Below are positions 31,086 through 42,931 of a stretch of DNA of 64,000 nucleotides, in pieces; the stretch's first letter is position 1, and every line of letters starts with the position of its first letter. Made by a program: the position numbers and the translations under genes. The stretch is taken from the NCBI GenBank assembly GCA_964036045.1, contig OZ038382.1:75502687-75566686 (forward strand), in the 5' to 3' direction. Under the pieces are notes generated by a model. It saw only the letters and a list, made by a program, of their open reading frames with translations, was not told the origin of the DNA and did no database searches. Source of the DNA: Eutreptiella sp. 'Long Island Sound 2002' (taxonomy: Eukaryota > Euglenozoa > Euglenophyceae > Eutreptiales > Eutreptiaceae).

Positions 31086-33667
31086 ACCACCGCGAGCCGA
31101 AACCAGGAACACACCCCCATGAACACGCGAGGCGGCGCCATTTGGACCGCCACGCCCCGCCCAACACGGCACACACGTGCCCTGCCCACCGCGGATGATC
31201 ACCGGCAGCAGAAGGGCACCATAGCGACTGAAGGACCCTCCAGGTACCGGAGGGGCGCTGCGGCCGATATGCGACAACACACCGCCGGGCACACACGGCG
31301 CGAGTCCCACACCGGCCGGCCGCGGGGGGGGGGTAAGACACGGCAACCCTGGGATCGCCTCGTCTCGCCAGAGGCCCCGACGATGGGTGTCAAACCAGCG
31401 GCTACGGGACCGGCCATAAACCGCGATGACCCCGGGCAAGCCGACCTTGCCCGGGAAAACCCCCGTCGCACAACCCGAAAACGCGTGACCGCGCAACACA
31501 CTCTGCCAACGCCTGTCGGTCCGGCGCGCCGGCGAGAGTGGCGTCGAACTGCCCGGCTTATGCAGCGGGCACCCAACAAATGCGGGCTAGCCTTGCGGCC
31601 CTACAACCCATGATGTCGAGCACGAGCACTAACCCAACGAACCAGCCGAACCCCAGCGAATTCCTCCCACGTGCTCCGGGCGAGGGCCACGCTCCCCGGG
31701 CCCCCGCAAACCATCAGCGTCAGGGAAGAGGACGGGGGCCCCCACACGGACCTGTCCTTCCGCCTAACCTTCCTCTCCCACATGCAGGGCACCTGGTGAA
31801 CCGGACCAATGGGGGGGCCCATCACGCAGGACCCACGCCGCTGACCACGGGAATCTTATGTCCGACATCACAACACATCGTCGAGAACGTTACTTTCAAG
31901 GGCAGGGGGTTATGGGACACGTGCGCCACTGGAGCCGACATGCAACTCCTCCGAGAACGCTAAACACCAAAGCACCAGATCACAGGGCACCCACAGCGGC
32001 AACACGGGGGCGACGTCAGCACATGTAACCTGCGGGAATGTTGAGAGGGACACGTTCCCCGCAGCCGCGAAAGCTATCAGCGTCAAGGAGCGAGAGGGGG
32101 GCCTCGCGTTTATCTCCTCCTGACCCCTCCCCAGAACACGCAATGGGCCAAGGGCTCACCGCACGGGACCCACAAGTCCGCTGGCTCCTGCCGGCGAACT
32201 CTGGAATGTTACGCCGGGCCCAACCCGCCCGGCCGTATGGGACACCCCGACACCGGAGCACAAGCCAGGCCACCCTAAATTCCGGAAACCGGACTGATGC
32301 ACCGACGCGCGCAGCACCGGGCCTGCAAGGCACGGAACGATCCAGCACAGAGCAGGCCTGGCACCCAGCGGCCCGAACCAACAGGCCGGTGGACACAAGC
32401 ACCAGCACCGCACCAGCAAGCAGGCGCAGCTCCCTGGGGCTCCCATGCGGAGCACGGCAATGCACCGAGGAGGACCGAAGGGGCCTTGCCACCAACAGGG
32501 GTGTACATATGATCGGCACAAGCGAAGCTGAAAGGACAGCCGAAAGGCACTGCGAAATGCAAGATGATGGGTTGTGTGTGTAACGCTGCCTCCAGGGCGG
32601 GACAGGGCATGTCGTACCGAATTTCAAAGCTTTTCTCAACGCTCGTACCAATTGTCGCTACTTCTCTCCCCCTGAGGACACGCCCCACGTGAGGGGGCGA
32701 CGCAACGTCAAAATGTACCATGCCGGCCCAACGCAACTGGAACAACCTGAACCGACCCTACACGGCCACGACGGCCCAACACATAACCACGACAAAACAC
32801 ACCGGACGGGAAGCAAATGACATAGGGGACAGCCTACAGCGACGAAACGCGGCCAGCCAGGCCCATACGGGCCACCGCATAACCCCGGACGAGCCGACCA
32901 CTGGCGGCAACGACAACGGCGCACCAACACAATGCGCCGGGCACAGCCTGGTCGCACCACAACCGCCACATCGGACAGGCCGGCCACCACAAACCTCAGA
33001 ACTAACCGAGACGACAACAAAGACAACATCCGGCTACACAGGCGCGGGCTGCAGCGCAATCGACCCCACGATGCACAAGCCGACCATAAGACGGCCGACA
33101 GAACCGGGTACCAACCAAACTGCTGCAGAAAAAACAACCCGACAATAAACAGACCACACGCCAGCCGGCCAACACCAAACCGGCCAGGCATGCAAGGGTT
33201 GAAATGGGAACCGCTGTCCCATTGGTTGGCTACAACAAAATGCGCCACGCCCGCCGGTGACCCTGCGCACGAACGCGCCACAACGCCGAGATTCTACCAT
33301 TAACCAACCAACCAACCAACCACAACGACCTACTTCGAAACCCCGGCCCCCCGGGAGAGCGCAACCTCGACCGAGTCAGGAGGCGTGAGTCTGCACCAGG
33401 GCATGGACGTCCCGTAGCACGTGCTTCTTCAAGTCGCCTCACGCCTACTGAAAACCAACCCAGGTGAGGGTGCCTGCAGGACAACGCTTTTGGCCTGGCT
33501 CCAGGCCCCTGGGCCCCAGAATCCGGAGGTTGATGAGGATGTGCGATGGGACCCTCCCCCAGGTATCATCCGCCCGAATGAGAGGAATGTGAGACTTCGG
33601 TCGAACATGGGTTACCTCTCCGGGAAGAACCCGCAGTAGGGTACTGCTCGCGGCGACCGTGCCCTTC
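30468..33667. repeat. Right arm of the ~3.2-kb inverted repeat
   Basis: The reverse complement of 24,990-28,311, about 120 bases shorter because of small indels. The outer end at 33,667 coincides with a sharp change to unrelated sequence (CCCCATCGGGGGGGGG). T-poor on the + strand, especially 32,700-33,200. Confidence 0.9.
31538..31963 (+). CDS. Small conserved ORF, right-arm copy, function unknown
   Basis: 141 codons, the partner of the left-arm ORF at 26,815-27,219, with the same ALQPMMSSTSTNPTN and GEGHAPRAP text. No domain recognised. It lies about 450 bases downstream of the ORF ending at 31,085. Confidence 0.25.
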   Translation: MASNCPAYAAGTQQMRASLAALQPMMSSTSTNPTNQPNPSEFLPRAPGEGHAPRAPANHQRQGRGRGPPHGPVLPPNLPLPHAGHLVNRTNGGAHHAGPTPLTTGILCPTSQHIVENVTFKGRGLWDTCATGADMQLLRER

Positions 33668-34868
33668 CCCCATCGGGGGGGGGCGCTTTGTGGGGGCATG
33701 TGCAGTAGGGCCGTGGGTGGGTGAGAAAAAGCCCTTTGGTAAGACCCCCCTGTGTGGCAAACCCCAGTCCCCAGATGACCTACCTACCTACCTCTGCCCT
33801 GGCTGCCCAAGGTCGTAATATTAGGGCATATCCCATGCAACACGTGGTCAACAAGGCACACACTCGCTGGATGCCTGCAAACCTGATCAGCGGCCACTGG
33901 TTCACGCTGGTAACCACAGGCATGGGACTGCAGGGCACAACCTGGTTTGGGGCTCGACTCCGAAAGAAGCGGATGTGCAGACGTTTGGAAAACCGATCCC
34001 GATTGAGGGAGGCTTGAACCTGTCCTGGTACACACTGATTAGGTCTAGTTGTCAGCACAAGAGTGCTCACCGCCCCTGGGAGGTTAGAGGACAGTGGGGG
34101 TTGCGAGTAAAGGGCCTCAACTGTGAGTCCTGTTCTTGGGGGAATCTGTTCACGTAGGCCGGCTTGTTCAGGTGACCCGGAGTTGAGGTGGTCGTATGGA
34201 GGTGCGCACCGCGGACTGATCCGACCCCACAGGTACCTAGTCCAGCGCATGGGCGCATTCTTGGTGCTACACTGCGCAGATTAATGTGTGGTGGCAGGCC
34301 GGGGCAATAGGACAAACCTACCGTTGGGCTGCCAACAAGATAAGTGGCCTGGTGATGTTCCGATGAATTCTGGTGTTGCTTCTCCCTTGGTGCGGGGGAA
34401 CTGTACCTCCGGGGAGAGCCAATAGTCCTGCAGGAGTGGCGCGAAGGAGACTCCCAATGGGAGGAGGGGATGTCTGGGGTATACCACCGCCTCCTGAAGC
34501 TTGCAACCTCCTCAGTTCGGTTAGGCAATGATAAATAGATAGGCACGAGATATGCACCGATGAACCGATGTCGCGCGCGCTGACGGCTGGCGCCAGAATG
34601 AAATTAAAAGATAAGTAAAACACGACGAAAAAAATTTTCTAAATAGCTGAAATTAAAGGTAATTAACATAAAAAACGCTTAGGCCAAAAGGCGCGCTGCG
34701 AAACGCGTAAAAACGCGACGAGAAATTTTTTGACGTGAAATAGGTGAATAGTTAGCGCTGTAACAACAGTAACGCTCGTAGGACCCTAACGCCGTCCCTC
34801 TCGTCGTCTAACTAGCCGTAGGCGCAAAGAAAAACGCGTCGCGAGCAGCGCGTAAAACTCGAAAACAA
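33668..34868. other. Non-coding DNA, possibly the distal 3' region of element D
   Basis: No convincing gene. It contains ACCTACCTACCTC (about 33,780). At 34,740-34,790 a block resembles element A 3' sequence at 14,440-14,475 (GTTAGCGCTGTAACAACAGTAACG against GTAGCAGCGTTAACAACGATAACC in outline), which hints that this is the far end of the D 3' untranslated region. No D 3' LTR is found, and it may have been lost at the 33,667 junction. Confidence 0.3.
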
Positions 34869-35112
34869 ATGTTTCTAAGCCGCCCCGTCCCTTCGCCCTG
34901 CTTCCCTTCCTTTTCTTTCCTTCTCCATGCACCCACCCCTCTTCCCTCGTGCCCCCCCTCACTCCTTTTCGTCAGCTTAGGCGACCGGCCCTGGGGGAAA
35001 AGCGGTCAACCCCTTGCAAGCAAGACCACCATCTTTGCGGCCGCGTGGCAACGCGTAAGTCAGGAAATACGCCTTGGTATTGCTGCTTGCCTGCGTGCGT
35101 GAGTTGCGTGGA
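34869..35112. other. Pyrimidine-rich stretch
   Basis: 34,880-34,975 on the + strand is dominated by C and T (CCCTGCTTCCCTTCCTTTTC), the opposite skew from the A/C/G-only block that follows. No gene is supported. Confidence 0.5.
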
Positions 35113-35210
35113 GTTTGATTTTCTAAAGAGAAACATTTTAATTTTTGGTTTTCAGAAAGTTTTCAAAGGCACGAAAAAACGGCAGGGGTTTTTAGCAAAG
35201 GAAAAGAGGA
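35113..35210. repeat. ~95-bp direct repeat, copy 1, before the T-less block
   Basis: AGTTTGATTTTCTAAAGAG, a run with TTTTGGTTTTCAG, then GGCAGGGGTTTTTAGCAAAG recur at 35,487-35,580 with a few differences. After both copies the + strand becomes T-free: 150 bases after this copy and 1.7 kb after the second. Confidence 0.85.
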
Positions 35211-35486
35211 CAAAAGGAAAAACAAACACCAGCAGCGCAGACAACCGCACAGCACAGCCAACCAGCACAGCGCCGAGGCCCAGGGCACCCGGGGCCGGAA
35301 ACCAGAGAAAGCCGGAGACAACGGGGGCGCACAGGGGAAGAAGAAGAAGGGTGGCACAGTGCTCGGGTTGAAGGGGTGGCACGAGAGTCATAGCCATGTG
35401 AGGGCCTAGGGGGCTCACGGGTTGTAGGTTCTCCCATCTCCAACATCTAAGCCTGTATCTCCCCATTAGAAAAAAAAAACGTAGAG

Positions 35487-35580
35487 TTTGATTTTCTAAA
35501 GAGAAACATTTTAAATTTTTGGTTTTCAGAGAGTTTCCAAAGGCACGGAAAAACGGCAGGGGTTTTTAGCAAAGGAAAAC
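35487..35580. repeat. ~95-bp direct repeat, copy 2
   Basis: Second copy of the repeat at 35,113-35,210, preceded by a run of ten A (35,470-35,479). The T-less block begins right after it. Confidence 0.85.
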
Positions 35581-37320
35581 AGGACAAAAGGAAAAACAAA
35601 CAGCACAGCACCGCAGGGCAGCACAGCACCGCACGACACAGCACAGGGCGCAGGACACCACAGGACAACGCACAGCACAGCAAGACACCACGACACACCA
35701 GAGCAGCACCACCACACCGCAGAACGCCCAGGGAGACACCACAACGCACAAGGACACGCCACAGCACGAGGCACCAACAACAGCGCAGACCACACTGGGG
35801 CCGCAGACAGGCCGCAGGAGGGCAAAGCCAACACAAACAGCACCGCAAAACGACAGCAGAGCACGACAGCACAGCACCACACAACAGCACAGCGCCACAG
35901 CACACGACACAGGGAAGCAGGGCACCACAGCCAGCACAACAAGGCACCGCAGCGCACAGAGCGGAGAAGACAGGGAACGCACAGCGCGAGGAAAACAGCA
36001 CCACAGCGCGCAGACACCAACACCGGGCCAAAGACAGCACAGCCAACCAAGAGCACAACACAGCACAGCACGACAGCCCACAGGAGGGCAAAGCAAGCCC
36101 CAACAGCACCGCAACACGACAGCAGAGCACAACAGCACAGCACCACGCGACAGCACAGCACCACAGAACACGACACAGGAAAGCAGGGCACCACAGCAAA
36201 CCACACCAACCACAGGGAAGCAGACCACGCGGCCAGACAGGGACACCGACACACAAACACGCCACCAGCAGACAACCACGGGCCACCAGACCCAGCACCG
36301 CACCACGGCACACCACAGGAAACAGCACAACACACAGCAGCGCACCACAGCACCAAGCGCCAGCAGCAGCACGCACCACACGAACAGCACAACACGAGCG
36401 CACCAGCACAGCGAAGCACAGCACCGCACAGAACGGAGAGCACAGGGAACGCACAGCACAGCACCCCGCGACACACACAGCACAAAGCAGAGCGGCGAAC
36501 AACAGCACGCACCACGGCGCCAGGACAAAACACACACAGCACAGAGCACACAGCGCGGGGGAACACCGCAAAACACAGCGCCGCAGAGCACAGGGCCCCA
36601 GGGCGACGGGCGGCGCCAAAGGGCACGGCGCAACAAGCAGCGGCACCACACGAGCGCAACACAGCACACGACAGCAGAACACCGGGCGACACAACGCGCA
36701 GCAGCGCGGCGCAGCACCCCACCCAGGGAAGCACAGCAGCACACGGCACACAGCACCGAGCGGCAGGAACGCAAACCGCGAAACACAAAGAGGGGGGGGG
36801 GGGGCAGCAACCACGCGAGAGCAGCCAACAACCAGGTGGAAAGCACGAAAGAGCGACAAGCGCGCGGAGAGCCCAGAAACGGAAGGCAAACAAAGCAAAC
36901 AACGCAAGCGCCGAGGCCCAGGGCACCCGGGGCCGGAAACCAGAGAAAACCGGAGACAACGGGGGCGCACAGAGGAAGAAGAGGAAGGAGGAAAGAAAAA
37001 AAAAACACCAAGGCACCAAGCAGGAGCGACGAAAACCGCGAGACACAAAAGGGGAGGGGGGCGGGGGACCAACCACCAAGGAGCAGCCAACGGCCAAGCG
37101 GGAGACACACACGAGGCGGGAGCGCACGGAGAGCCAGGCAGCGGGAGGCCGAGAAAAACAACCAGCGAGGAACGGCAACAGCAGGGAAAGAGATAGGGGC
37201 AACCCCGGCCCGGAGGGGGCCAGGCAAAGCAGGAAGACAAAGCGGCCAAAGGAAAAGGTGAGGCGCACCACAACGCGCCCGGGAGGCCGGCCCGCCCGAC
37301 CCGGCCAAGCAAAGCACACA
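35581..37320. repeat. T-less block: A/C/G-only + strand DNA
   Basis: Line by line I count about four T in these 1,740 bases (in CACTGGGG, CCAGGTGG, AGATAGG and AAAGGTG). Words such as CACAGCAC, GCACCACAG and CGACAGCAG recur without a fixed period. With no T on the + strand, no stop can be written in the minus-strand frames, because all stops need an A there. That is why very long open frames cover all three minus frames at 35.4-39.8 kb. They are composition artefacts. Confidence 0.95.
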
Positions 37321-37329
37321 CACGAACAC

Positions 37330-38810
37330 ACACCACACGCCACCGCCGCCAGCGGACCCCAGCCAGGAGTGGCGGGGACCGCCCACCACCAGCGGCAGCG
37401 AAACCCAGCCAGGAGTGGCGGGGAGTAGCACACAGGAACCTCCGCCAGGAGTGGCGAGGGACCCCACCAACACACCACACACCACAGACCACCGCCGCCA
37501 ACGGACCCAAGCCAGGAGTGGCGGGGACCGCCCACCACCACCGGCAGCGAAACCCAGCCAGGAGTGGCGGGGAGTAGCACACAGGGACCTCCGCCAGGAG
37601 TGGCGAGGGACCAACCACACCACACACCAACCACAACCCCAACAACACACCACCGCCACACACCACACACCACACACCACACACCACCGCCGCCAGCGGA
37701 CCCCAGCCAGGAGTGGCGGGGACCGCCCACCACCACCGGCAGCGAAACCCAGCCAGGAGTGGCGGGGAGTAGCACACAGGGACCTCCGCCAGGAGTGGCG
37801 AGGGACCAACCACACCACACACCAACCACAACCCCAACAACACACCACCGCCACACACCACACACCACACACCACCGCCGCCAGCGAAACCCAGGCAGGA
37901 GTGGCGGGGAGTAGCACACAGGAACCTCCGCCAGGAGTGGCGAGGGACCCCACCAACACACCACACACCACACACCACACACCACCGCCGCCAACGGACC
38001 CCAGCCAGGAGTGGCAGGTACCACCCACCACCACCGGCAGCGAAACCCAGCCAGGAGTGGCGGGGAGTAGCACACAGGGACCTCCGCCGGGAGTGGCGAG
38101 GGACCAACCACACCACACACCAGCCACAACCCCAACAACACACCACCGCCACACGCCACACACCAACCACAACCCCAACAACACACCACCACCACACACC
38201 ACACACCACACACCAGCCCCAACCCCACCAACACACCACCACCACACACCACACACCACACACCACACACCACACACCACCGCCGCAAGCGGACCCCAGC
38301 CAGGAGTGGCGGGGACCGCCCACCACCACCGGCAGCGAAACCCAGCCAGGAGTGGCGGGGAGTAGCACACAGGAACCTCCGCCAGGAGTGGCGAGGGACC
38401 AACCACACCACACACCAGCCACAACCCCACCAACACACCACCGCGACACACCACACACCACACAGCAACGCCGCCAACGGACCCCAGCCAGGAGTGGCGG
38501 GGACCGCCCACCACCAGCGGCAGCGAAACCCAGCCAGGAGTGGCGGGGAGTAGCACACAGGAACCTCCGCCAGGAGTGGCGAGGCACCAACCACACCACA
38601 CACCAGCCACAACCCCACCAACACACCACCACCACACACCACACACCACACACCACCACCGCCAGCGGACCCCAGCCAGGAGTGGCGGGGACCGCCCACC
38701 ACCACCGGCAGCGAAACCCAGCCAGGAGTGGCGGGGAGTAGCACACAGGAACCTCCGCCAGGAGTGGCGAGGGACCAACCACACCACACACCAGCCACAG
38801 AGCAAGCGCC
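37330..38810. repeat. CCAGGAGTGGCG minisatellite
   Basis: An irregular tandem array. Its core words CCAGCCAGGAGTGGCGGGGA, CCGCCAGGAGTGGCGAGGGA and runs of CACACCACACAC recur in blocks of about 150, 190 or 300 bases (for example GCGGACCCCAGCC near 37,350, 37,695, 38,290 and 38,665). Nearly all T in this stretch comes from the GAGTGG core and the GAGTAGC after it. Open frames on both strands are shadows. Confidence 0.9.
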
Positions 38811-39530
38811 AGCCGAGGGAAGGCAAAGGGAGGAACAGCCAGGCCGCCCCCCCCCTCCCCCCCCCCCAAAAAAAAAGGGGGGGGCGGGGAAAGGGGGGCC
38901 GCGCGAAAAGGGCCCACAGCCACCAAACCGCCCGCCAAAAACACAGGAGGAGGCCAAACCCCCCACCCAGAGGGCACCGAAGACAGGACCCCCAAACAGG
39001 CACAGGGGGACCACCCAGCAAAAACCGGCAACACCAAGCCAGGAACAGCGGCCCACCGGGAAAAGGGGCACCGAAACAAGCAGACAAAAAAAAAAAGCCA
39101 GCAGCCCAGCCGAAAAGAAAGGAGACGGGGGGAGATACCACAGGGCCCGGGACGGGGACACCCAGCAACCGGAAAAAAAAAACGAAAAAAAAAAAAAAGC
39201 GCAAAGGACACACCCCGACAACCCAGTCAAGAAGGGCAGGGCCCAGCCGGGACCCGGACCCAGCACGCACGCCCACACCGCACACCGGAACCGGAAACGG
39301 CGGGGGGCAAGGGAAACGCGCACGAAACCACACACGTCCCGAAAGCGGGCCGACACCAAAGCCCAACCGGGAACACGACAAACAGCCAGCAAAAGAGGGA
39401 CAACACCACAAACCGAGCCCAAGCACACACACCCAAGACCCCAGCCACGACGGGCAGGTGAAAACAAAACCCACGACCAACCGCAACCCGGCCCCAACCA
39501 CCAACGCAAGCCAACAGTAGGAACTGAGGC
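38811..39530. repeat. T-poor tail with homopolymer runs
   Basis: Continues the A/C/G bias after the minisatellite, with C, A and G runs in succession (38,850-38,890) and A-rich runs at 39,170-39,200. T rises to normal levels only after about 39,530. No gene supported. Confidence 0.8.
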
Positions 39531-40007
39531 AGCTCGCGCCATGCAGGTGACCCGGCCAAACGAGATCCGGAGACCGGGGGTAAGCCTGCATCCTAAGGCC
39601 AGCGCTGCTTTGGGACTCGAGGCGGAGCGTGCGACACCCAAGCGCCTCGGAACCCTAGTACCAAGAACATGCATGCATGCCTTGGGAACGGGATACGCCA
39701 GGAAGTCCGGTGAACCCCTAGGGTTCCGCCCAAAGGAGGGGACGTGCGCAAGCACGGGGGCCCACCCTCCCGGCGAGACAAGCACGTCACGCTGGCGGCG
39801 ATCAGCCCTCCCGGTGTAGGCCGGGGCCGCTTTGTTGGGGGCCAAAAGTCAGGTCTAGCGGGATGTAAGCCGCCTCCCCTCTTCACGCGCGGAGCCTCTT
39901 CCTGTTCGTCACAGGGGCGACGCCAGGGGGAACCATGGGGCGCCTCTCCACGACCGAGTGCACCTACCTACCTACCTACCTAGGCACGAGGAGATTAGGT
40001 TTTCTTC
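39531..40007. other. Spacer downstream of element D Pol
   Basis: Ordinary composition, no gene. It holds (CCTA)5 at 39,963-39,982 just beyond the D Pol stop, in the position where element A has GGTAGGTAGG words. Probably the start of the D 3' untranslated region. Confidence 0.4.
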
Positions 40008-40754
40008 TTACGCTGGGATAGAGGATAGCTGTCTCTCGTTGTTCTCAACGAGGTAGAAAAGAAAGATGTGGTTGATACTCCCATCTGGCTGTATAAAGGC
40101 GGACATGGGCTTCCAGGCTGCCTCAGATAGCCCATATCCGTCCCACAGGGTAAGGAATTTCCCGCCCTGTTTATATCTGTGGCGTGCAATACCTACAACG
40201 AAGTAGTAGCCATGGACTGCCATCTCATCGGCAGTCATTGGCAGGGTTGGCAGGGATGTCCACGTCAATGCGCTCGACCTCGCTGTCAGACGGACGCCGG
40301 TTGTCCCAGGACAGTTCCTCAGGCGAGTGATAATGTCTCAGCTGTTTAGCTGCACAAAGCAGCTCTCCACCTAGGCGGAGACTGCACCTCACATGGTTCC
40401 TGGATCCATCTTTCTTTATATGCGGTAAGGACCAAAGTAAGGGTCCCGCAAACAGTTGCGGGGCCACATCGGCAATCACGAGTGGTGTACCAGCACAAGG
40501 TCCCCTACGTTGAAGGTGGCAGGCCGTCTCGTGCGGTTACGCCTAGTTAACTGACCTTCTTGAACGTGTTTCAGGTTACCTCTAGCCAGGTTAGCCAAGT
40601 CCTGCCTATGTTCCAGCCAGTCCCCTACGGGGCTCTTGTAGTCCTCTGGAAAAGGGGTTTTGAAGAACCACGCAGGACGCCCCCAATAGACCAGCTCGTG
40701 GCTGGGTATAGCCAGTTGAGGAACTCTCATGAGAGTTCATGGTTAGGACAGCCC
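40008..40754 (-). pseudogene. Element D Pol, C-terminal part: end of integrase and chromodomain-like tail
   Basis: Three overlapping frames give, in order on the minus strand: AVLTMNSHESSSTGY, ELVYWGRPAWFFKTPFPEDYKSPVGDW, RRPATFNVGDLVLVHHS, a break, RNHVRCSLRLGGELLCAAKQLRHYHSPEEL, a break, and YYFVVGIARHRYKQGGKFLTLWDGYG. Each matches the element A Pol end closely (the A counterparts are SLMMNSQESSATGYS, WEGFG and so on). The upstream half of the integrase is at 51,504-51,900, so B has split the gene in the integrase core, just after the catalytic Glu region. At least two frameshifts are present. Confidence 0.85.
40750..40754. repeat. Target-site duplication AGCCC, left copy
   Basis: AGCCC directly left of the element B left LTR; the same five bases follow the right LTR at 51,499-51,503. 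It proves a single insertion event into D. Confidence 0.9.
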
Positions 40755-41286
40755 TGAAAGTGCTGCCCTGGGTCGTTGAGGGTGCCGGAGGGCTCAGGGC
40801 CGGCAAGACCAGTGGGGCAGGCACGCGAGGAGTCTCCCTGAACGTTGCTATTGGGGGTGGAACCGGATACTCGGACACCAACGGAGGCGAGAGCAGCAAC
40901 AACTGAAGCAAGGTCCATGCTGATTGTGGTCCGGCAGAAAATCCCAGTCTATGAAGAAAATTGATGCGGATTATTCTAAATACATCTGAGTGTCCAAAAC
41001 TGTCTGAAAAGATTTAAATAATCCAATTATGTAAAAATGTTTGGCCGATCTGGCCCGCGAGCGCGCGTCAGCGGCAAATGGCAATTCCAGCTAAAATAGC
41101 GGAACGCGGCGGATTTACGGGAAATGGACCGCGGAATCAAATCCGGCATATCAGAAATATATAGGAAATATCCTGAGACTGAGCTGCGAGGCGGCGATTC
41201 CGCCGAAGCAAAGAAAATGACCAAAATGTAGCCAATCTGGGCAGAATGTCTGAAAATCTGAGCAGATGGGACTAGCCGCACTTACA
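40755..41286 (-). repeat. 3' LTR of element B
   Basis: 532 bp, TG...CA ends on either strand, near-identical to 50,967-51,498. It also holds a copy of the first 54 Gag codons (ATG at 40,918), because Gag starts inside the LTR in this element. Confidence 0.93.
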
Positions 41287-41301
41287 CTCCCCCTCCAAAA
41301 A
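41287..41301 (-). promoter_or_regulatory. Polypurine tract of element B
   Basis: The minus strand reads TTTTTGGAGGGGGAG immediately before the TGTAAG start of the 3' LTR, the expected plus-strand primer. Confidence 0.8.
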
Positions 41302-42931
41302 CACACTGGGGTGTGTCGCTACGTCAACGAAGAACGTAGTGCGGGTGAGTCCCAGAAAAAATAGAAATGTAGCCTCAATGGGGCGAAATCTGCTTGATCT
41401 GACCTGATTTGGGCCGAATTGGCACTGAATCAGGCTGGATGAACCTGAAATGAGACAGAATGAGAAGTGACGAACAGTCCTCCGTGCAGTAAAACATTAG
41501 GTCAAGGGCTAAAAAGCATGTAAACGTATCGGGAATCGACACCAAACCATGCATTGGTTGAGAATGAGGTAGATTATTGGTTGGGTGAGTGGGGGGATCA
41601 AGAATTGGAGTGACATCTCAGTGCTCTGGCACAGTTTCGCTGTCGCGGGCACGCTACGGTGTCCTCGCCGAACTCTACATCGTGTTATCCCGCTTTTGTC
41701 GTTCTGAAAAGTGCAGCATGTGGCTCAGATTTGGCGCATCTGGTGGATGATCACAAGATTCAGTAAGATTAAGAATCAAATTGAGCAGAGATTAAGGGGA
41801 TGAGACAATCACAGAGAGGGAAAACAAATACAAATGTAGTCTACAGACCCTAAGTACACAGAAGATCATAAGCGTCAACGAAGTTAGACAAAGCCGTCGA
41901 CAGATCTTCGAGGAATGAGAAGAGATGACAAGGAAATCAAGGAGGCTAGGTTGAATTCAGGTTGATTTCTTAAGATGGAGGTGAAATGAAGCGGAATGTC
42001 TAGAACTGAAACTACTAACACTTTCGTTTAGACTAAAGTTAATATATATTGTCGTTTATTCAGCTCAATTGTGCTTTCCGGCACGTTGGTTCGCGAGCAT
42101 CCAACAGATTCATTGAAAATGTGGATCATGTGATGATGCATCATGATGGGACATGATAGCCCTGGATCCTTGGCATGTAACGCGCCGAAGGTTCGCTGAA
42201 GGCGCTTTACTGACAGTATATAACTGAGAGACACCGAATCTACAGTGGCGGTGGTGTCAATCGACTTGGACAAGGCCAATCTTTCGATGGAGTCCCACAA
42301 GACGCTTGGATTCACCATTTTCGACAGTTTCAGGTCGGATTGTGCTCACATTAGTGTGTGCCAAAAATACAACGAAGCTTACGGACTTCAGAGGTTGCTT
42401 TTAGAAGTCCCTAGAGCTCCTATGTGAAGGTTGTCTGAACAATTGACGTCTGGCTTTTGCACAACAGTGGCAGAATGATGGACAAACCTGATCTGAATCT
42501 GGACTTTGGCGTCAGCATCACAGCAAATGAAGGTAAGATCCGAGTTCCTGGCGTCGCATCTGGTGCAGCCAGTACTACAGGGGGTGCCTGTAGGGGTGAA
42601 TGTCGCTGAAAGGGGCGACTGTCGCTGGCCAGCGTTTTGATTATGTACATTTGCTTCCATCTGCACGAGTAGCCAAATTCCAAAGATGCACAGACCAACA
42701 GAGACAAGATTACCCCGAATCTGCCTGAATTAAGCCTGAGTTTGGTTTTTTCTGAACACGGCAGCACACTCCGTGGCTTTCGGTTTTCGACTTTCGATAC
42801 GTTACCGAACGGAGACCAAAGAAAAATTGATTGATTGACGTCAAATTATCAAACATTCGCAGTTCTCCACATCATGACATAAACAGAAAGAATGAACAGT
42901 GGATTGAGCAGAATGTGGTAGGATGGCTTCC
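41302..42931 (-). other. 3' untranslated region of element B
   Basis: About 1.6 kb between the Pol stop and the polypurine tract. AT-rich, with short unconvincing open frames (the longest about 115 codons at 42,420-42,767) and no envelope-like features. Confidence 0.6.

Noticed and set aside
35447-39845. Three overlapping minus-strand open frames of 1,254, 1,341 and 1,439 codons
   Set aside because: All three frames are open at once because the + strand almost lacks T, so the minus strand lacks A and cannot spell a stop. The products are low-complexity Cys/Val/Trp/Pro text without any domain.
39963-39982. Telomere-like repeat (CCTA)5
   Set aside because: Five tetranucleotide copies in an interstitial position next to element D Pol do not match the usual CCCTAA/CCCTAAA telomere units.
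41302-42931. Envelope-like third ORF downstream of element B Pol
   Set aside because: The longest frame is about 115 codons, without a signal peptide, convincing membrane anchor or cleavage site. Treated as untranslated region.
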